From Cervus elaphus (Eukaryota; Chordata; Mammalia; Artiodactyla; Cervidae): a stretch of 64,000 nt of DNA. This document shows positions 11,369 through 23,586 of this stretch, in pieces. The notes below the pieces were generated by a model. It searched no databases. It was not told where the DNA came from and saw nothing but the letters and a program-made list of their open reading frames with translations. The translations under genes and the position numbers were made by a program. The stretch's first letter is position 1. Every line of letters starts with the position of its first letter. The stretch covers positions 102,534,015 through 102,598,014 of the forward strand of contig NC_057823.1 of NCBI RefSeq assembly GCF_910594005.1, read 5' to 3'.

Positions 11369-12388
11369 CAGAAGCACAAATGAGGACAAAGGTAACTTTA
11401 TTTATGACTTGTAAAATTAAGTATTTGCAAAAGTTCATAATTCACACAGAAGTGTTACAAATGACACTAGACTAGAAATTTAATTTTTTGCTTACTAAAA
11501 ATGCTGAGAGCCTTGGTGAACAGTTAATTTTTTGTTTTACTCTACGTTGAATCCTTTCTCCCTTTTCTTAATAATAGTACCATTTCATTGTGATGTCTTC
11601 CTCTTTTGATGTTTTACTTACTAATAATGCAGTGAAAATATTCTTCTTTCTTAGGAAACAGCATTGATTACCTTTTTCTGAAAAACACTGTCTGGATTTT
11701 AATTCACAATATCATGTCCCTGCTGAGTCTAAGAGAAAAAAAAAAGAAAGAAAGAGTTCTAAATGAAATTCTAAGAATCAGTAATCAGGCAATTGAAATC
11801 AATTTTTCAAACACATAAAAGGGAAGCCATCAATGTGCTTTGCAACTCTCACAGACTCCAGACTGATATTGATTTCTTTATTGATTTTCTTAATATTTTC
11901 TGGGGAGTATTATGTGTGCATACTAAGGAACTGGCATTTTAATACCTTTCTTTGGGGAAAAATGTGTGAAAGTTTTTGTTCAAAAGAGATGCTAAATAAT
12001 TGTACCACTTCAATATAAACAGATAGGTGGAAAGTTAGCTGCTTTTGTTTATGACATGGGAGGCTTAGTTTCCTAGAGTCATTTTAAAAAGGCACATGCC
12101 TCTAGATTATTTACCTTTTTATAAGACTATACAATGAGGTCTTATAGGCACATGCCTCTCCTATTAAAATCTGATCATGATGTGCTAAAAAGTCAAAAAA
12201 CATGCTTTACAATGCACAACCAGGTATTTTAAAATAATGATCCTTTTAGGGCTTTACCAAAGTGGTTAGCAGGTCCACCTCAGAACTGTTTTGAAGAGGT
12301 TTATTAGACAAGGAACAGAAATGCAGCAGCTGGTCTTTCTCTTTGTTCCTCTGTTCTCTGTGTCTTCTTTAGGGGCTTGGAGATAACT
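11369..12388. other. Single-copy stretch
   Basis: AT-rich. A near-duplicate of about 20 bp (ggcacatgcctct) occurs at 12091 and 12148. No gene recognised. Confidence 0.4.
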
Positions 12389-12399
12389 AATGATGGTAA

Positions 12400-12598
12400 G
12401 TGAAGTGAAGTCAAGGTCGCTCAGTTGTGTCCGACTCTTTGCGACCCCGTGGACTATACAGTCATGGAATACTCCAGGCCATAATACTGGAGTGGATAAC
12501 CTTTCCCTTCTTCAGGGGATCTTCCCAACCCGGAGATCGAACCCAGGTCTCCCACATTGCAGGTGGATTCTTTACCAGCTGAGCAACCAGGGCAGCCC
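12400..12598 (-). mobile_element. Bov-tA SINE, antisense, with perfect TSD
   Basis: The antisense BovA body is followed by the antisense tRNA-like head (ttctttaccagctgagcaac, cagggcagccc). A perfect 11-bp duplication, aatgatggtaa, flanks it at 12389-12399 and 12599-12609. Confidence 0.95.
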
Positions 12599-12609
12599 AA
12601 TGATGGTAA

Positions 12610-13777
12610 ACGGAATGCCAAAAATAGTCCGTCATATTTGTTTCTGAAAAATCTCTTTGGCACTGACGTATTTTCAAGCTCTTTTTAAAAAATACTTTTT
12701 CATTTTCTGGTTTTCTCAAGATAATATAACATTAATAATATTTGTGAATATATAAAAATGTTTATTCAAAGACCATTTAATTTGCTATATTATTATAATT
12801 TAAAAATATATAGTATGATTGAAAAAGCATTTTAGTAATCAAAATATGTTCAAGTAAATGTAACTTTCCCCCAAATATTGGAAACTTAATTTTTATAGAA
12901 TGTCACTTTATGAGTCAATGCCTATATATATATGATGAACAATGCCTCTTAAGTAAACTAAAAAAGTTATCATAGATCTGTTTTAAATTTCAGCCAAGAT
13001 AATGCTTGCAGATGATATAGTAGGTATATAATAAAATAGCTCATCAGTAATTTCTCACATGGAAAACAATTTTTAAAAATCATAAAGTAAATATGATGTT
13101 TTCAAAGTAAATAGAAATGTGTAATTGTCATTTATTGTTTAAAATAGAAGGCTACCCTGTTATTCTAGACAAGACAGAAAATGCTGTAAAGGTAATCACC
13201 CTGGCTTCAGAGGTAACCTTCTTCATCAAATATGAAGGTGAATATGGCTTTTCTCTAAAAGAATAAGAATTAAAAACTTCCCAAGAACAAAATCAAAGAA
13301 AACAACCAAAAACCTCAGTTAGGGTCATTTCTACAAGCAATAATTTAGAAAAGATTATCTTTTTGATCATTTTCATTAAAGACCATACTGAAAACATGAT
13401 AGAATTTTGTTTGACAAAGACATGCCATAATTACTATGTTACATTCTTTTGAAAATGAAAATCTATTTCTAAATTGTGAAGAAAAGTGAATGATATTGCT
13501 AGGTGTTTTTCTTTTTGATTCCTAACCTCACCACATAAATAAAATATATTGTGCAAAGGATGAGAAATAGTAAACTATTTCTAGTTTAGAAATAGAAGAG
13601 GTTTAGTATGTCCCAAGGTTGTACTTATATTTCTCACTCATAATCCTGGGGCGGTAGACAAAGACTTTCTAAAAAAAAAAAAAAAGATTAAAGAATGTTT
13701 CTTTTTTTCTTTTGTTAATATGCACATTTTAGCATTTTATATTTAATTACTAAGGCTATTTAGTTCCAGTTGAATAT
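12610..13777. other. AT-rich single-copy stretch
   Basis: No gene or repeat family recognised apart from short TA and A runs. Confidence 0.45.
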
Positions 13778-13788
13778 TCAGAAGATTC

Positions 13789-14137
13789 AGTTCAGTTCAG
13801 TCGCTCAGTCATGTCCGACTCTTTGAGACCCCATAAATTGCAGCATGCCAGGCCTCCCTGTCCATCACCAACTCCTCAAATCCATGTCCATCAAGTCGGT
13901 GATGCCATCCAACCATCTCATCCTCTGTCGCCCCCTTCTCCTCCTGCCCTCAATCTTTCCCAGCATCAGGATCTTTTCCAATGAGTCAGCTCTTCGCATC
14001 AGGTGGCCAAAGTATTGGAGTTTCAGCTTCAGCATCAGTCCTTCCAATGAACACCCAGGACTGATCTCCTTTAGGATGGACTGGTTGGATCTCCTTGCAG
14101 TCCAAGGGACTCTCAAGAGTCTTCTCCAACACCACAG
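13789..14137 (-). mobile_element. BovB LINE, 5'-truncated, with near-perfect TSD
   Basis: It reads on the minus strand from the (ctgaa)n tail at the left to the RRLLRVPW-like region at the right. It is flanked by ttcagaagatt (13778-13788) and ttcagaggatt (14138-14148), 10 of 11 identical. Part of the left TSD may merge with the tail. Confidence 0.92.
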
Positions 14138-14239
14138 TTCAGAGGATTACTATATAACAATGCCACAGCCCTTACATGGCTTCTAAGTTAAAAGACTTAA
14201 GTTAAATGATTACTCGCTCTACATAAGAATCAATGTAAG

Positions 14240-14305
14240 ACAAAACCCACTGAAATGTTGTGAAGCAATTAGCCTCCAACTAATAAAAAAATTAAAAAAA
14301 AAAAA
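14240..14305 (+). mobile_element. Bovid L1 3' terminus, sense, very short
   Basis: It contains gacaaaacccactgaaatg, then agcaattagcctccaacta, then the A-rich tail. These are the last ~50 bp of ruminant L1 plus poly-A, the sense counterpart of the copy at 7227-7418. Confidence 0.88.
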
Positions 14306-14837
14306 AACAAAACACAACTTTCAAAAATAAAAAAAAAAAAAAGAAATGAGAACCCATTTCACTGTTGTATTACTCCTGTAGAGAAAATAAATGATAGAAT
14401 AGTATCTGAACTTGCAGCGAGTGATACTTACACAGTTGAAATGATATATTTTGTTTATTTAGTTTTCAGCATTTAAAATCAACTAAGAACACGTAATATG
14501 CAATTACCATTACAGAGAAAAATGTAAATATGAAAACCTCGTCAAGAATTTATTTTCACCTTTGTGTAAAGTTCACTAAAAAAAAAACACAACAAAAAAC
14601 AAACAAACAAACAAAAAAACAGCCACCTTGGAATGGAGATGCAAGCAGAAAGAAGAGTCAGAGAGGAGAGGCGCACGCATGTTGCCTCTGACAGTCATGG
14701 AGAGAGGTGCAGACATAGCGCTGAGGCCCTGGAGGTAATGGACAGGCCTGCAATGGCAGTTGGCTAAAGAGGCAGCCAGCGGGGATTTGGATGAGGGTTC
14801 CAAACAGATAGGACTTTTACTTACAAGCTTTCGCGTA
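14306..14837. other. Single-copy stretch with A-rich runs
   Basis: A-rich simple sequence lies at 14320-14345 and 14577-14622 (aaac repeats). Nothing else is recognised. Confidence 0.45.
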
Positions 14838-14980
14838 TTATTTTAACTACACCACGGAGTTGTGGCTGTTAAATAATATACTATATGAGAGTAGGCACTT
14901 TTCGTGTGGTTTACCTGAGTCCAAAAAGCTCTTAGCACTAGTAGGTCCTCAATGCATACATGTTGAGCTAAATAATTTTG
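14838..14980 (+). repeat. MIR SINE relic
   Basis: MIR 3'-half order is visible: ttgtggctgttaaataa, then gctcttagcactagtaggtc, then ctcaatgcatacatgttgag. Confidence 0.55.
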
Positions 14981-15061
14981 GAAAAATGTCCATTATTTAC
15001 TGTTAGCCATAGGTTCAAACCCTGTCTCAGTCAGTCACAAGGTACTGCTGAAATTTTCATT

Positions 15062-15215
15062 TAGGTGTTGTCTATGTGTGATTTGTTTTTTCTCTGACAG
15101 TGGCAGAGTTGAGTACTTATGACAGAGACAATTGGCTTATAAAACCTAAAATATTTACTGTCTGGTCATGTGCAGGGAGAGTGTGCTGACCTCTGCCCTA
15201 GAGCATGATAAACAG
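15062..15215 (+). repeat. hAT-Charlie-type DNA transposon relic
   Basis: It matches the non-autonomous mammalian hAT element whose right part reads tattgtctatg, gcagagttgagtacttatga, aaaatatttactgtctgg and gctgacctctgccctagagc. It is diverged and the left part is not clear. Confidence 0.55.
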
Positions 15216-15728
15216 TGAAAGGAGAGTCCCTGTCTCCCCAGGCATGTGCAAGCTGGGAAGCCACAGACCTCGGTGGAATTGTTCAAACTGAAAGATGCTA
15301 ATTTGTCACAGAGTTGGTTCAAGCCTCAGGGTGGACTGCAGGATCCCAGGCTACCGTGACATCCATAATTAGCACACTCAGGTCACCCCACAGATAGAGC
15401 AAAAACTTCAGGTCGTATGAAAATGTGGTTTCCAGGGACCAATGGAGTGGCAAGTAAAGAGCTTGGGGGTTCTCCTCTGGTTCTGCCTAATTTGGGGGCT
15501 TTATCCATCACTGGTCTCAGATCCTGGGATGCTGGAAGCAGTCGCATGAAGGGTAGAGGTGGTCGTTGATAAAGACTTGAGATTGTGTCGAGTATGGAAA
15601 TAGCTTTATGGTTTTTTGAGAAGTCAGGTAAAAGCAATGAAGAGTAGTGAGGAAAATAAATAGTAATATAGGATCAAGTGATTTCATGGTAGGCTAATCC
15701 AAAATTTGAAAGAAAATAGTTTATTTAT
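15216..15728. other. Single-copy stretch
   Basis: Moderately GC-rich with no feature recognised. The 84-codon minus-strand frame at 15383-15637 has no known domain. Confidence 0.4.
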
Positions 15729-16160
15729 CATGTATGGATGTGAGAGTTGGACTATAAAGAAGGCTGAGCACCGAAAAAGTGATGCTTTTGAACTGTGGTG
15801 TTGGAGAAGACTCTTGAGATTCCCTTGGACTGAAAGGAGATCCACCAGTCCATCCTAAAGGAGATCAGTTCTGAATATTCTTTGGAAGGACTGATACTGA
15901 AGCTGAAACACCAATAATTTGGCCACCTGATGCGAAGAGCTGACTCATTTGAAAAGACCCTGATGCTGAGAAAGACTGAAGGCAGGAGGAGAAGGGGACG
16001 ACAGAGGGTGAGATGGTTGGATGGCATCACTGACTCAATGGACATGAGTTTGAGTAAACTCCGGGAGTTGGTGATGGACAGGGAAGCCTGGTGTGCTGCA
16101 GTCCATGGGGTCGCAAAGAGTCGAATGCGAATGGGTGACTGAACTGAACTGAACTGAAAA
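15729..16160 (+). mobile_element. BovB LINE, 5'-truncated, sense
   Basis: The plus strand encodes the BovB C-terminus from MYGCESWTIKKAEH-like sequence through RRRRGRQRVRWLDGITDSMD to the end, then (ctgaa)3. A frameshift near 15835 breaks the frame. No clean TSD was found. Confidence 0.9.
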
Positions 16161-16739
16161 TTAAAGTGCCACATGTAGCATTTGCAAATTGCGTATAAAT
16201 TGAATGTACACGTGAGTTTGCATTTTTCCTATGCTGGTGGGAAGAGTTATAGTGACAGTATAGAGCCTCTGCTCTACTAGAAGTTGGATATATTGATCAA
16301 TTTTAATCAGGCCAGCAAAGCAATAGAACTTTTATTTTAATTAGACTAATAAGAGAGCAACTTATGCCCCCAAAATTGTGCTCATCTTGTAAAACAGTAA
16401 TTCCAAATTTTGGAGATGTTAGCAAGTTAAAGATGCTTTCCAACAAACTCTTTTGTGGCACACAAGCTTGTTGATTTTTGACTGACACATTACATGAAGT
16501 ACATTTAAGTTCCTCCTAAGGGCATCCTGATCATTGGAGACCTCATAAGAACATGATATTTCTAAAAATTAGCATTTAAAATTGATTAAGAAGTAGTTTT
16601 ATAAAGTGATCCCAGACCTGACTACTTCTCCAGTCCCATCATTTCTCACCCCCTTCTCTTCTCTCTTTATTAACCCAAATCACTTAGTGTTTCAAGCCAC
16701 ATCCTATACAGTCCTGTGCATCCCACTGCAAGAAAGAAA
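16161..16739. other. Single-copy stretch
   Basis: Nothing recognised. It ends in an AAAG microsatellite at 16728-16748. Confidence 0.4.
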
Positions 16740-16741
16740 GA

Positions 16742-16875
16742 AAAAGAAAGTGAAGTCGCTCAGTCGTGTCCAACTCTTTGTGACCCCGTGGGCTGTAACC
16801 CACCAGGCTCTTCCATCCATGGGATTTTCCAGGCAGGAGTACTGGAGTGGGTTGCCATTTCCTTCTCCAGAGGGC
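16742..16875 (-). mobile_element. BovA monomer (half BOV-A2), antisense
   Basis: The antisense BovA body only (gaagtcgctcagtcgtgtcc, then ggagtgggttgccatttcct) without a tRNA-like head, as in one unit of BOV-A2. Confidence 0.88.
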
Positions 16876-17149
16876 ATGTGGTAAATGCACTGAGCTAGCA
16901 TTGTTCAGTTGCTAACTTCTGGGACCTCCGTCTTCTCCAGGTCCAGTGTTACAGTCATACACAATGGGTACTGATAGTTGATGACTAAATGTATAGTTTG
17001 ATTACAACAACAAAACTCACCCCCAATCATCCTTTCATGTATCCATTCACTGGATATCCTACAATTTAACTGTGCTTTTCACAGTGTTTGAAACTAAAGG
17101 AGGAAGGAAAGCAACTGAAACTATATCTCCCTTTTGAATGACAGTTGAT

Positions 17150-17340
17150 CATTTCCAAAGTGCTTAAAAGCAGATACATTTAATCCTCACACCAGCAATA
17201 ATAGGAATTATCATCCCCTGTTTTAAAAATATGGAAACCGTAAACCAGTGAGGCCAAATAACTTGCCCAAGGTCACAAAACTAGAAAGTGCTAGCACTGG
17301 GACTTAAGCCAAGGTCTTTTGATTTTCTTCCAAAATTCTT
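17150..17340 (+). repeat. MIR SINE relic
   Basis: The MIR core order is clear: tttaatcctcacaccagca, attatcatcccctgtttta, aacttgcccaaggtcacaaa and gtgctagcactgggactta. Confidence 0.75.
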
Positions 17341-18469
17341 TCCATTATGTGTGGATATGTGCCAAACGGAACTGAAGACTGTGAGAGAAAATGCTTGTAG
17401 CTGGATAATTTGTATTTGTAATTTGAGACTCACTTGTAGTTTAATAACATTGCATGATTGCTGGAGAGAAAGACATGGTGAAGTGGGTAGGTCCTACAGG
17501 AAAAGGGCAGACTTAATAACTGTGATTCCAGGGGGCACAGCTCTTCTGCCGAAACTATAATTTCCCTAGATGATGACATTAGAAGTTTATTCAGCTGAGA
17601 AAGTGATGGCCTTGGGAAACTTCTCTAAAGAGATACCTTGAGTTTTACTCTCCTCATCACACGATTAACACTCTGCTCCGAAATCCAGTATGAAGTTTTC
17701 AAAAGCAAGTCTGAAGTTGCTGAAACTTTGCGAAGGATTCCTATTGGTGTTAATGCTGTTTGTGTTTGCTGCATTTCCTATTTGTTTTTCCATTTCCACC
17801 GTTCTCAGCAGGACGGTTTTTCTCTGTGAACAGAAGATGTTTACAGAAAATCTTATTTTGGAAAAGTCACAGATTTAGCTATGTGCAAGGAAAAAAAAAA
17901 AAGTATCACAGTATCATCTTTTGTTTGAAGACATACGCCATTGTATAACAACAAACAAAAAGCCCAGGAAAACATAGAATAGGTAAACAGACAAATGGAA
18001 CCTGGTAGTGGTTAGCATAAGATTGTGTGAATATTTTAAACAAATTTTAAAACAGTGATAAAACAGCATGACATACAGGATCTCAGCTAGGCTGAGACTA
18101 AGGATATCTGTATTGTTTCCAAAACTGTTACTTGAATCACTTTATGACTCTGAGTACTTTGTCTTGGTTATCCATGTTAAAGCATTGTTCAGCCAATGAT
18201 AATCTAATTGGCCAGGGATACAAAAAATGTGATTAAGCTAACACTGGACTGGGGCTTGTGACAGGAGTCTGTTTCTCAGGAACTATGTCATGGAAATGTC
18301 TGTTGCAAAGCCCTGAGCTGCACTTGAAACACATCTACTTTACTTCTCAGGCTCCTAGAGTCACTCCACTTCTATGTTATCTAATAAGTTGAAGCCTACT
18401 AGCTATGAACTGGTCATCTGTGGAGAGAAGTTGGTGGTCCTCCATAAAGAAGCACATTATAATCAGAAA
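17341..18469. other. Single-copy stretch
   Basis: No repeat or gene recognised. Overlapping 60-90-codon open frames lack domains. Confidence 0.4.
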
Positions 18470-18592
18470 GGTCCAGACTCTGGGGACAGAGAGACTGAGC
18501 TTGATTGCCAGCTAGCTGTCTTGTTTGTCCCCTTTACTTTGGTTTAGTGACCAACTCAGAGCTTTGGTTTTCCCACCTGTAGTAGTGATATT
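18470..18592 (+). repeat. MIR SINE relic, cut by Bov-tA
   Basis: MIR 5' half: gattgccagctagctgtctt, then ggttttcccacctgtagtag. The adjacent SINE breaks it at its 3' side. Confidence 0.6.
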
Positions 18593-18806
18593 GAAAGTGG
18601 AACGTATTTAGTCACTCAGTTGTATCCAACTCTTTGCAACCCTATGAACTATGGTCTAAGTTCCTCTGTCCTTGGAATTCTCCAGGCAAGGATACTACAG
18701 TAGGTAGCCATTCCCTTCTCCATGGGATCTTCCCAACACTGTCATCAAACCTGGGTCTTGTGCATTGCAGACAGATTCTTTACCAACTGAGCCACCAGCC
18801 AAGCCC
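18593..18806 (-). mobile_element. Bov-tA SINE, antisense
   Basis: BovA body then tRNA-like head in antisense (ttctttaccaactgagccac). Candidate TSD agtagtgatatt (18581-18592) and agtggtggtatt (18807-18818), 10 of 12 identical. Confidence 0.9.
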
Positions 18807-18839
18807 AGTGGTGGTATTAACAATAACAGTAATATTGAC

Positions 18840-19100
18840 AGTGTTAATCTTCAACATATTTTCCAGCACTTACTATCTGCAGGGCATTGTTCTAAATTCT
18901 TGGCATGTTATTCAGTTTAAATATTGCAGCAACTCTTGGAGGCAGGTACTATTAGTATCACTTTGTACAGAAGATGTAATTGTTGCAGAGTTGGCTATCA
19001 TGAATGACCTGAGTCATATTACTAGGAACTGAAGGAGGCAGGATTTATACCAAAGTAGTCACCCTCAAGAGGGTATGTACTCAATCACTACACCATGATA
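18840..19100 (+). repeat. MIR SINE, near full length
   Basis: The full MIR order is present: agcacttactatctgcaggg, cattgttctaaattcttggc, ggaggcaggtactattagta and cactacaccatgata. It is one of the better preserved MIRs here. Confidence 0.8.
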
Positions 19101-19109
19101 CTTTCTGTC

Positions 19110-19245
19110 AATATCGATTTGTTCTTCTGCAAATGGATGTAATAAAATCCCTTGCTCTTTTATAAAGATTAAATGACTCAGTAACTGTATTTAGAAGAAT
19201 GCCTAGCATATAGTAGGACTTTATAAATGTTTGTTAAATACAATA
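19110..19245 (+). repeat. MIR SINE relic
   Basis: MIR 3' half: taaagattaaatgactcagt, gcctagcatatagtaggac and aatgtttgttaaata. Confidence 0.7.
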
Positions 19246-19529
19246 AATGAGATTAAAAAAAAAAAGTCCAATGGCAGAGCTGGCAATTGGTGAAACAGAA
19301 TTCTTACCTACGTAGCGTAAATCCAGGTCCTTCACTCTCCACCATTAGAAATTCTGTCTCCTGATATTGCTTCTAATTAAAACTGCCTTGCACAGGTATG
19401 TGACATTACAAATGATATCTGTGGATTCCTGGTACACAGAAAGAAGTTAATAAATGACAACATTTATTGTTGCTCATCCCAGCATATCATAATTGACTTG
19501 AGAGAAGTATAGTTTTGATTACTTATAGT

Positions 19530-19760
19530 AATATTGATTGACCCTTTAGTGTGCACCAGGGACTCTACTAAGACTCTTCATAATTCATTTAATTCTCACT
19601 AACTACACTACAAAGGTACTGTCTATCACAATAAACTAAGGAAGGCACAGAGAATTTAATGAACTTGTCCAAGTTGCCAAAGTCTGTGAATAGGAGAAAA
19701 GGGTATGAACATAGACTTGCTGGCAACAAATTTTGCCCTGTATCCCTTTCATTGCAGCAC
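19530..19760 (+). repeat. MIR SINE relic
   Basis: MIR order: gtgcaccagggactctacta, tttaattctcactaactac, aggtactgtctatcacaata and aacttgtccaagttgccaa. Confidence 0.7.
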
Positions 19761-19799
19761 TATTTCACTCTTGTGGAATTTATTCAGACAACACAATTT

Positions 19800-19925
19800 G
19801 GTAGAACGCTCTCCACCATGAATTTTAGATTTGGTTCTGCCATTAAAGATCTCTGTAACTTTAAACATATGACAGCCTTTTTCCATCACTCTCATCTGTA
19901 AAATTAAAATCGTTGAACTAGATAA
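19800..19925 (+). repeat. MIR/MIR3-like relic
   Basis: ttctgccattaaagatctct, then catctgtaaaattaaaatc, then ttgaactagataa fit the MIR/MIR3 middle part. Confidence 0.45.
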
Positions 19926-19944
19926 AGTTGTCATTTATTCTTTT

Positions 19945-20125
19945 TTCATTGTTCATGCAAGAAATATGTTTTGAGTGTCTGCTATGTGCTAGATACAGTG
20001 CTAAATTTTGCCTCACCAAGATATCTATGCAAAGAATTCACACTTCTGTTAGACCAACAGTTCAGAATCTTTCTGTTAAGAATGCATATTGCAATAAAAA
20101 CTCCTTGGGGGAATCTGACTTCCAA
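19945..20125 (+). repeat. MIR fragment followed by MER5-like relic
   Basis: gagtgtctgctatgtgctag and acagtgctaa match a MIR start. From about 20040, cagaatctttctgttaagaa with aactccttgggggaatctg weakly resembles a MER5-type hAT MITE. Confidence 0.4.
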
Positions 20126-20767
20126 ACATTATTATCAGTTTACCCTGCTGTTACCATCATTACTTAAAGTAGAATGCAGACTACAGACTGTTCATTTAGA
20201 ATTTTTTTTAAATAACAAATATCCCACATTCTTCTCTGTACACTATTCTTAAAGATGTGATTGTTTAGTACATCTTGGGGAAAACTTAAATTAACATGGT
20301 TATAGTTTAACGGCCCCTGTGTGCTAATCTGATAGTACCTGGCTTTCTGTTCATTTACAATGTACTCATACAAGCTTGAGTCAGTAATCACTGTGAGTGC
20401 TCCTAAATTCTAGATGTTTTTGACTTTATGTAATTGCATCTTTTAACTTCATATTTGCTCAAAGTTTGTTTTATATATGAGCCTTTAACAGCATTCAGTG
20501 ATAATATAAGATATACGTGTGTATGCTTGCATGTTCAACCCAGAACAGACTTAAGAAGTGTGACAAAATTTGTTCTTCCTCCCAACTACAGATAGTATTT
20601 GTGAAGTTCTGCCTCACCAGCTTAAGAATTATTTAGTAGATATTTAAGAAAAGTTAACTGTTAATATATTGTCTATATTCTGTACATGCATTATATTTGT
20701 ATGTATACATATGTATATATGTATATGTATACATATGACTAAATGTTTTGATGATTACTAATTTAGA
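20126..20767. other. Single-copy stretch with TA-rich microsatellite
   Basis: A tatgtata-type simple repeat lies at about 20699-20736. Otherwise nothing is recognised. Confidence 0.45.
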
Positions 20768-21345
20768 AATGATTTTTTGTTTTAGTTTCAGGTGGACCAC
20801 AAAGTCATTTACTCTTATATATATGTATATTTCAGATTATTCTCCATTATAGGTTATTGTAAGATATTGAGTATAGTTAACTGTTGCATACAGTAAATCT
20901 TTGTTGTTCATCTAATATACGTATAGTAGTTTGTATCTGTTAATCTCCTACTCCTAATTTATCCCTTCCCCCTTCATTTTCTCCATTGTAAACATATTTG
21001 TTTTCTTTGTGAGTCTGCTTCTGATTTATATATTTGTAAAGTTTTTGGCAAATTTGTATTATATCTTTAGATTCCACATGTAAGTGATATCATGCAATGT
21101 GTTGCTTTCTCTGTATGACTTCACTTAGTATGATGATCTCTAGGTTCATTCATATTGTTACAAATGGTAATAGTCCTTCATTCTATGGCTGAATAGTATT
21201 TCATTGTGTATATATAGCACATCTTCTTAAGCTGATCATCCACTGGTGGATACTTGGGTTATTTCCATGTCTTGCCAATTATAAATAATGCAGTTATGAA
21301 CTTGGGATGCACATATCTTTTTGAACTATAGTTTGCAACATTTCT

Positions 21346-21535
21346 GGGCTTTCCTGGTGGCTCAGATGGAAAAGAATCTGCCTGCAATGCAGGAGACCTG
21401 GGTTTGATCCCTGGATTGGAAAGATCCCTCTCTAGTATTCTTGCCTGGAGAATCCCATGGACAGAGGAGCCTGGCGGGCTACATACAGTCCATGGGGTTG
21501 CAAAGAATCAGACATGACTAAGCGACGAACACTTT
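21346..21535 (+). mobile_element. Bov-tA SINE nested in L1
   Basis: gggctttcctggtggctcag head, B box ggtttgatccc, shortened BovA body, tail ending near aacacttttac. A small duplication (acatacagtccatgg) is seen near the body's palindrome. Confidence 0.92.
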
Positions 21536-21807
21536 TACCTCACTTTTCATCTTTTCTGAATATATGCCCAGGAGTGGGATTGTCAGATCACGTAGTGTTT
21601 CTGTTTTTAGTTTTTTAACAAATCTCCATAAGGCTCTCCATAGTGGCTGCCCCAGTTTACATTCCACAACAGTGTAGGAGGCTTCCCTTTTCTCCACATC
21701 TTCTCCAGCATTCATCATCTGTAGACTTTTTTAATGGTAGCCATTTTGACCTATATAAAGTGATACCTCATTGTAGTTTCGATTTGCATTGCTCTGGTCA
21801 TTAACAA

Positions 21808-22093
21808 TGGAGAAGGCAGTTGCACCCCTCTCCAGTACTCCTGCCTGGAAAATCCCATGGATGGAGGAGCCTGGTGGGCTGCAATCAATGGGGTCGCTAA
21901 GAGTTGGACACGGCTGAGTGACTTCCCTTTCACTTTTCACTTTCATGCATTAGAGAAGGAAATGGCAACCCACTCCAACGTTCTTGCCTGGAGAATCCCA
22001 GGGATGGCAGAGCCTGGTGGGCTGCCGTCTATGGGGTTGGACAGAGTCGGACACGACTGGAGTGACTTAGCAGCAGCAGCATCAGCATCAGCA
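21808..22093 (+). mobile_element. BOV-A2 dimeric SINE with perfect TSD
   Basis: Two BovA units: the first from ggagaaggcagttgcacccc to tttcacttttcactttcatg, the second from gagaaggaaatggcaaccca to the (agc)n-type tail. Perfect 11-bp TSD gtcattaacaa at 21797-21807 and 22094-22104. A ~35-bp older SINE-end shard follows at 22105-22140. Confidence 0.95.
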
Positions 22094-22889
22094 GTCATTA
22101 ACAAACAGTCAGACACAACTGAGCGACTCAGCACAGTGCAGTAATTCACAACATTGAGCATATTTTCGTGTCCCTGTTAGCCATCTGTGTATCTTTGAAA
22201 AAAGGTCTATTTAGGTCTTCGGCCCATATTTTGATTATTTTTTTTTTCACATTGAGTTGTGTGAGTTCTTTGTATATTTTGAATATTAATTCTTTGTTGG
22301 TCACATTGTTTGCAAATATTCTCTCAAGGTTCGTCAGTTGTCTTTTTGTTTCATTGATTTGATTAGGTCTCGTCTGTTTATTTTTGCTTTTATTTCCTTT
22401 GCCTTTGGGGACTGATCTAAGAAATATTGCTTTGATTTATGTCAGAGAATGCTTTGCTTATGTTCTCTTCTAGGAGTTTTATGGCGTTGTGTCTTATATT
22501 TAGGTCTTTAAACAATTTGAGTTTATTTTTTTTACATGGTGTGAAGAGCTGTTCTAATCTTACTGATTTACATGTAGCTGTCCAACTTTTCCAGCATCAC
22601 ATGTTGAAGAGACTCTTTTCTCCCTTGTCTTAATATATCCTGGCCTCCTTTGTCATAGATTAATTGGCTGTATGTATGTGGGCTTACTTCTAGGCTCTCT
22701 GCTCTGTTCCATTTATCTGTATGTCTGTTTTTGTGTCAACACAATGTCGTTTTGATTACTGTAGCCTTGTAGTATAGTCTTAAGTCTGGAAGGGTTATGC
22801 CCCCAGCTTTGTTCTTTTCCTCAGAATTGCTTTGGCAATTCTGGGTCTTTTTGTGTTTCCTTATAAATTTGGGAATTATTTACCCTCCT

Positions 22890-23112
22890 GTTGTTACGTT
22901 TAGTTGCTAAGTCATATCCGTCTCTTTGCGACCACATGGACTGCAGCACACCAGGCTTCTCTGTCTTTCACTATCTACTGGAGTTTGCTCAAACTTAGGT
23001 CCATTGAGTCAGTGATGCCATCCAAACATCTCATCCTCTGTTGACCCCCTCTCTTCCTGCCCTCAATCTTTCCCAGCATCAGGGTCTTTTCCAATGAATG
23101 AACTCTTTTGTG
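22890..23112 (-). mobile_element. BovB LINE 3' end nested in L1
   Basis: The antisense BovB 3' terminus (gttgctaagtcatatccgtc to cagcatcagggtcttttcc). It encodes only the C-terminal end. L1 sequence resumes at about 23113 (gtgaaaaaatgtcatggg region). Confidence 0.9.
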
Positions 23113-23586
23113 AAAAAATGTCATGGGCGTTTTGATAGGGGTCTTATTAAATTTCTAGATTGCGTTGGATAGTATGACCATGTTAACACTGCTTTCTTTC
23201 AATTCAAGAAGATGGGTATCTTTCCATTTTTTTTAAATCATCTTCAGCTTACTTTATCAGAATTTCATGATTTTCAGTGGTGAGGTCATTCACCTCCTTG
23301 GCTAAGTTGATTCCTAGGTATTTTATTCATTTGACTCAGTTTTAATTGAGATTTTTAAAAGAACTTTTGTCTGATATGAGTATTTCTACCTCCATTGTCT
23401 TATAGTTTCCATTTGCATGAAATATGTTTCCACCCATTCACTTTCAATATGTGTGTGTCTTCTGCCCTGAAGTGGGTCTCTTGTAGGCAGCACATTGTAT
23501 GAACTTTATAAAAAGAAATCCAATCTGCTACTGTCTGTCTTTTGATCAGAGCACTTAGCTCATTGACATTTAAAACAATTATTGAT

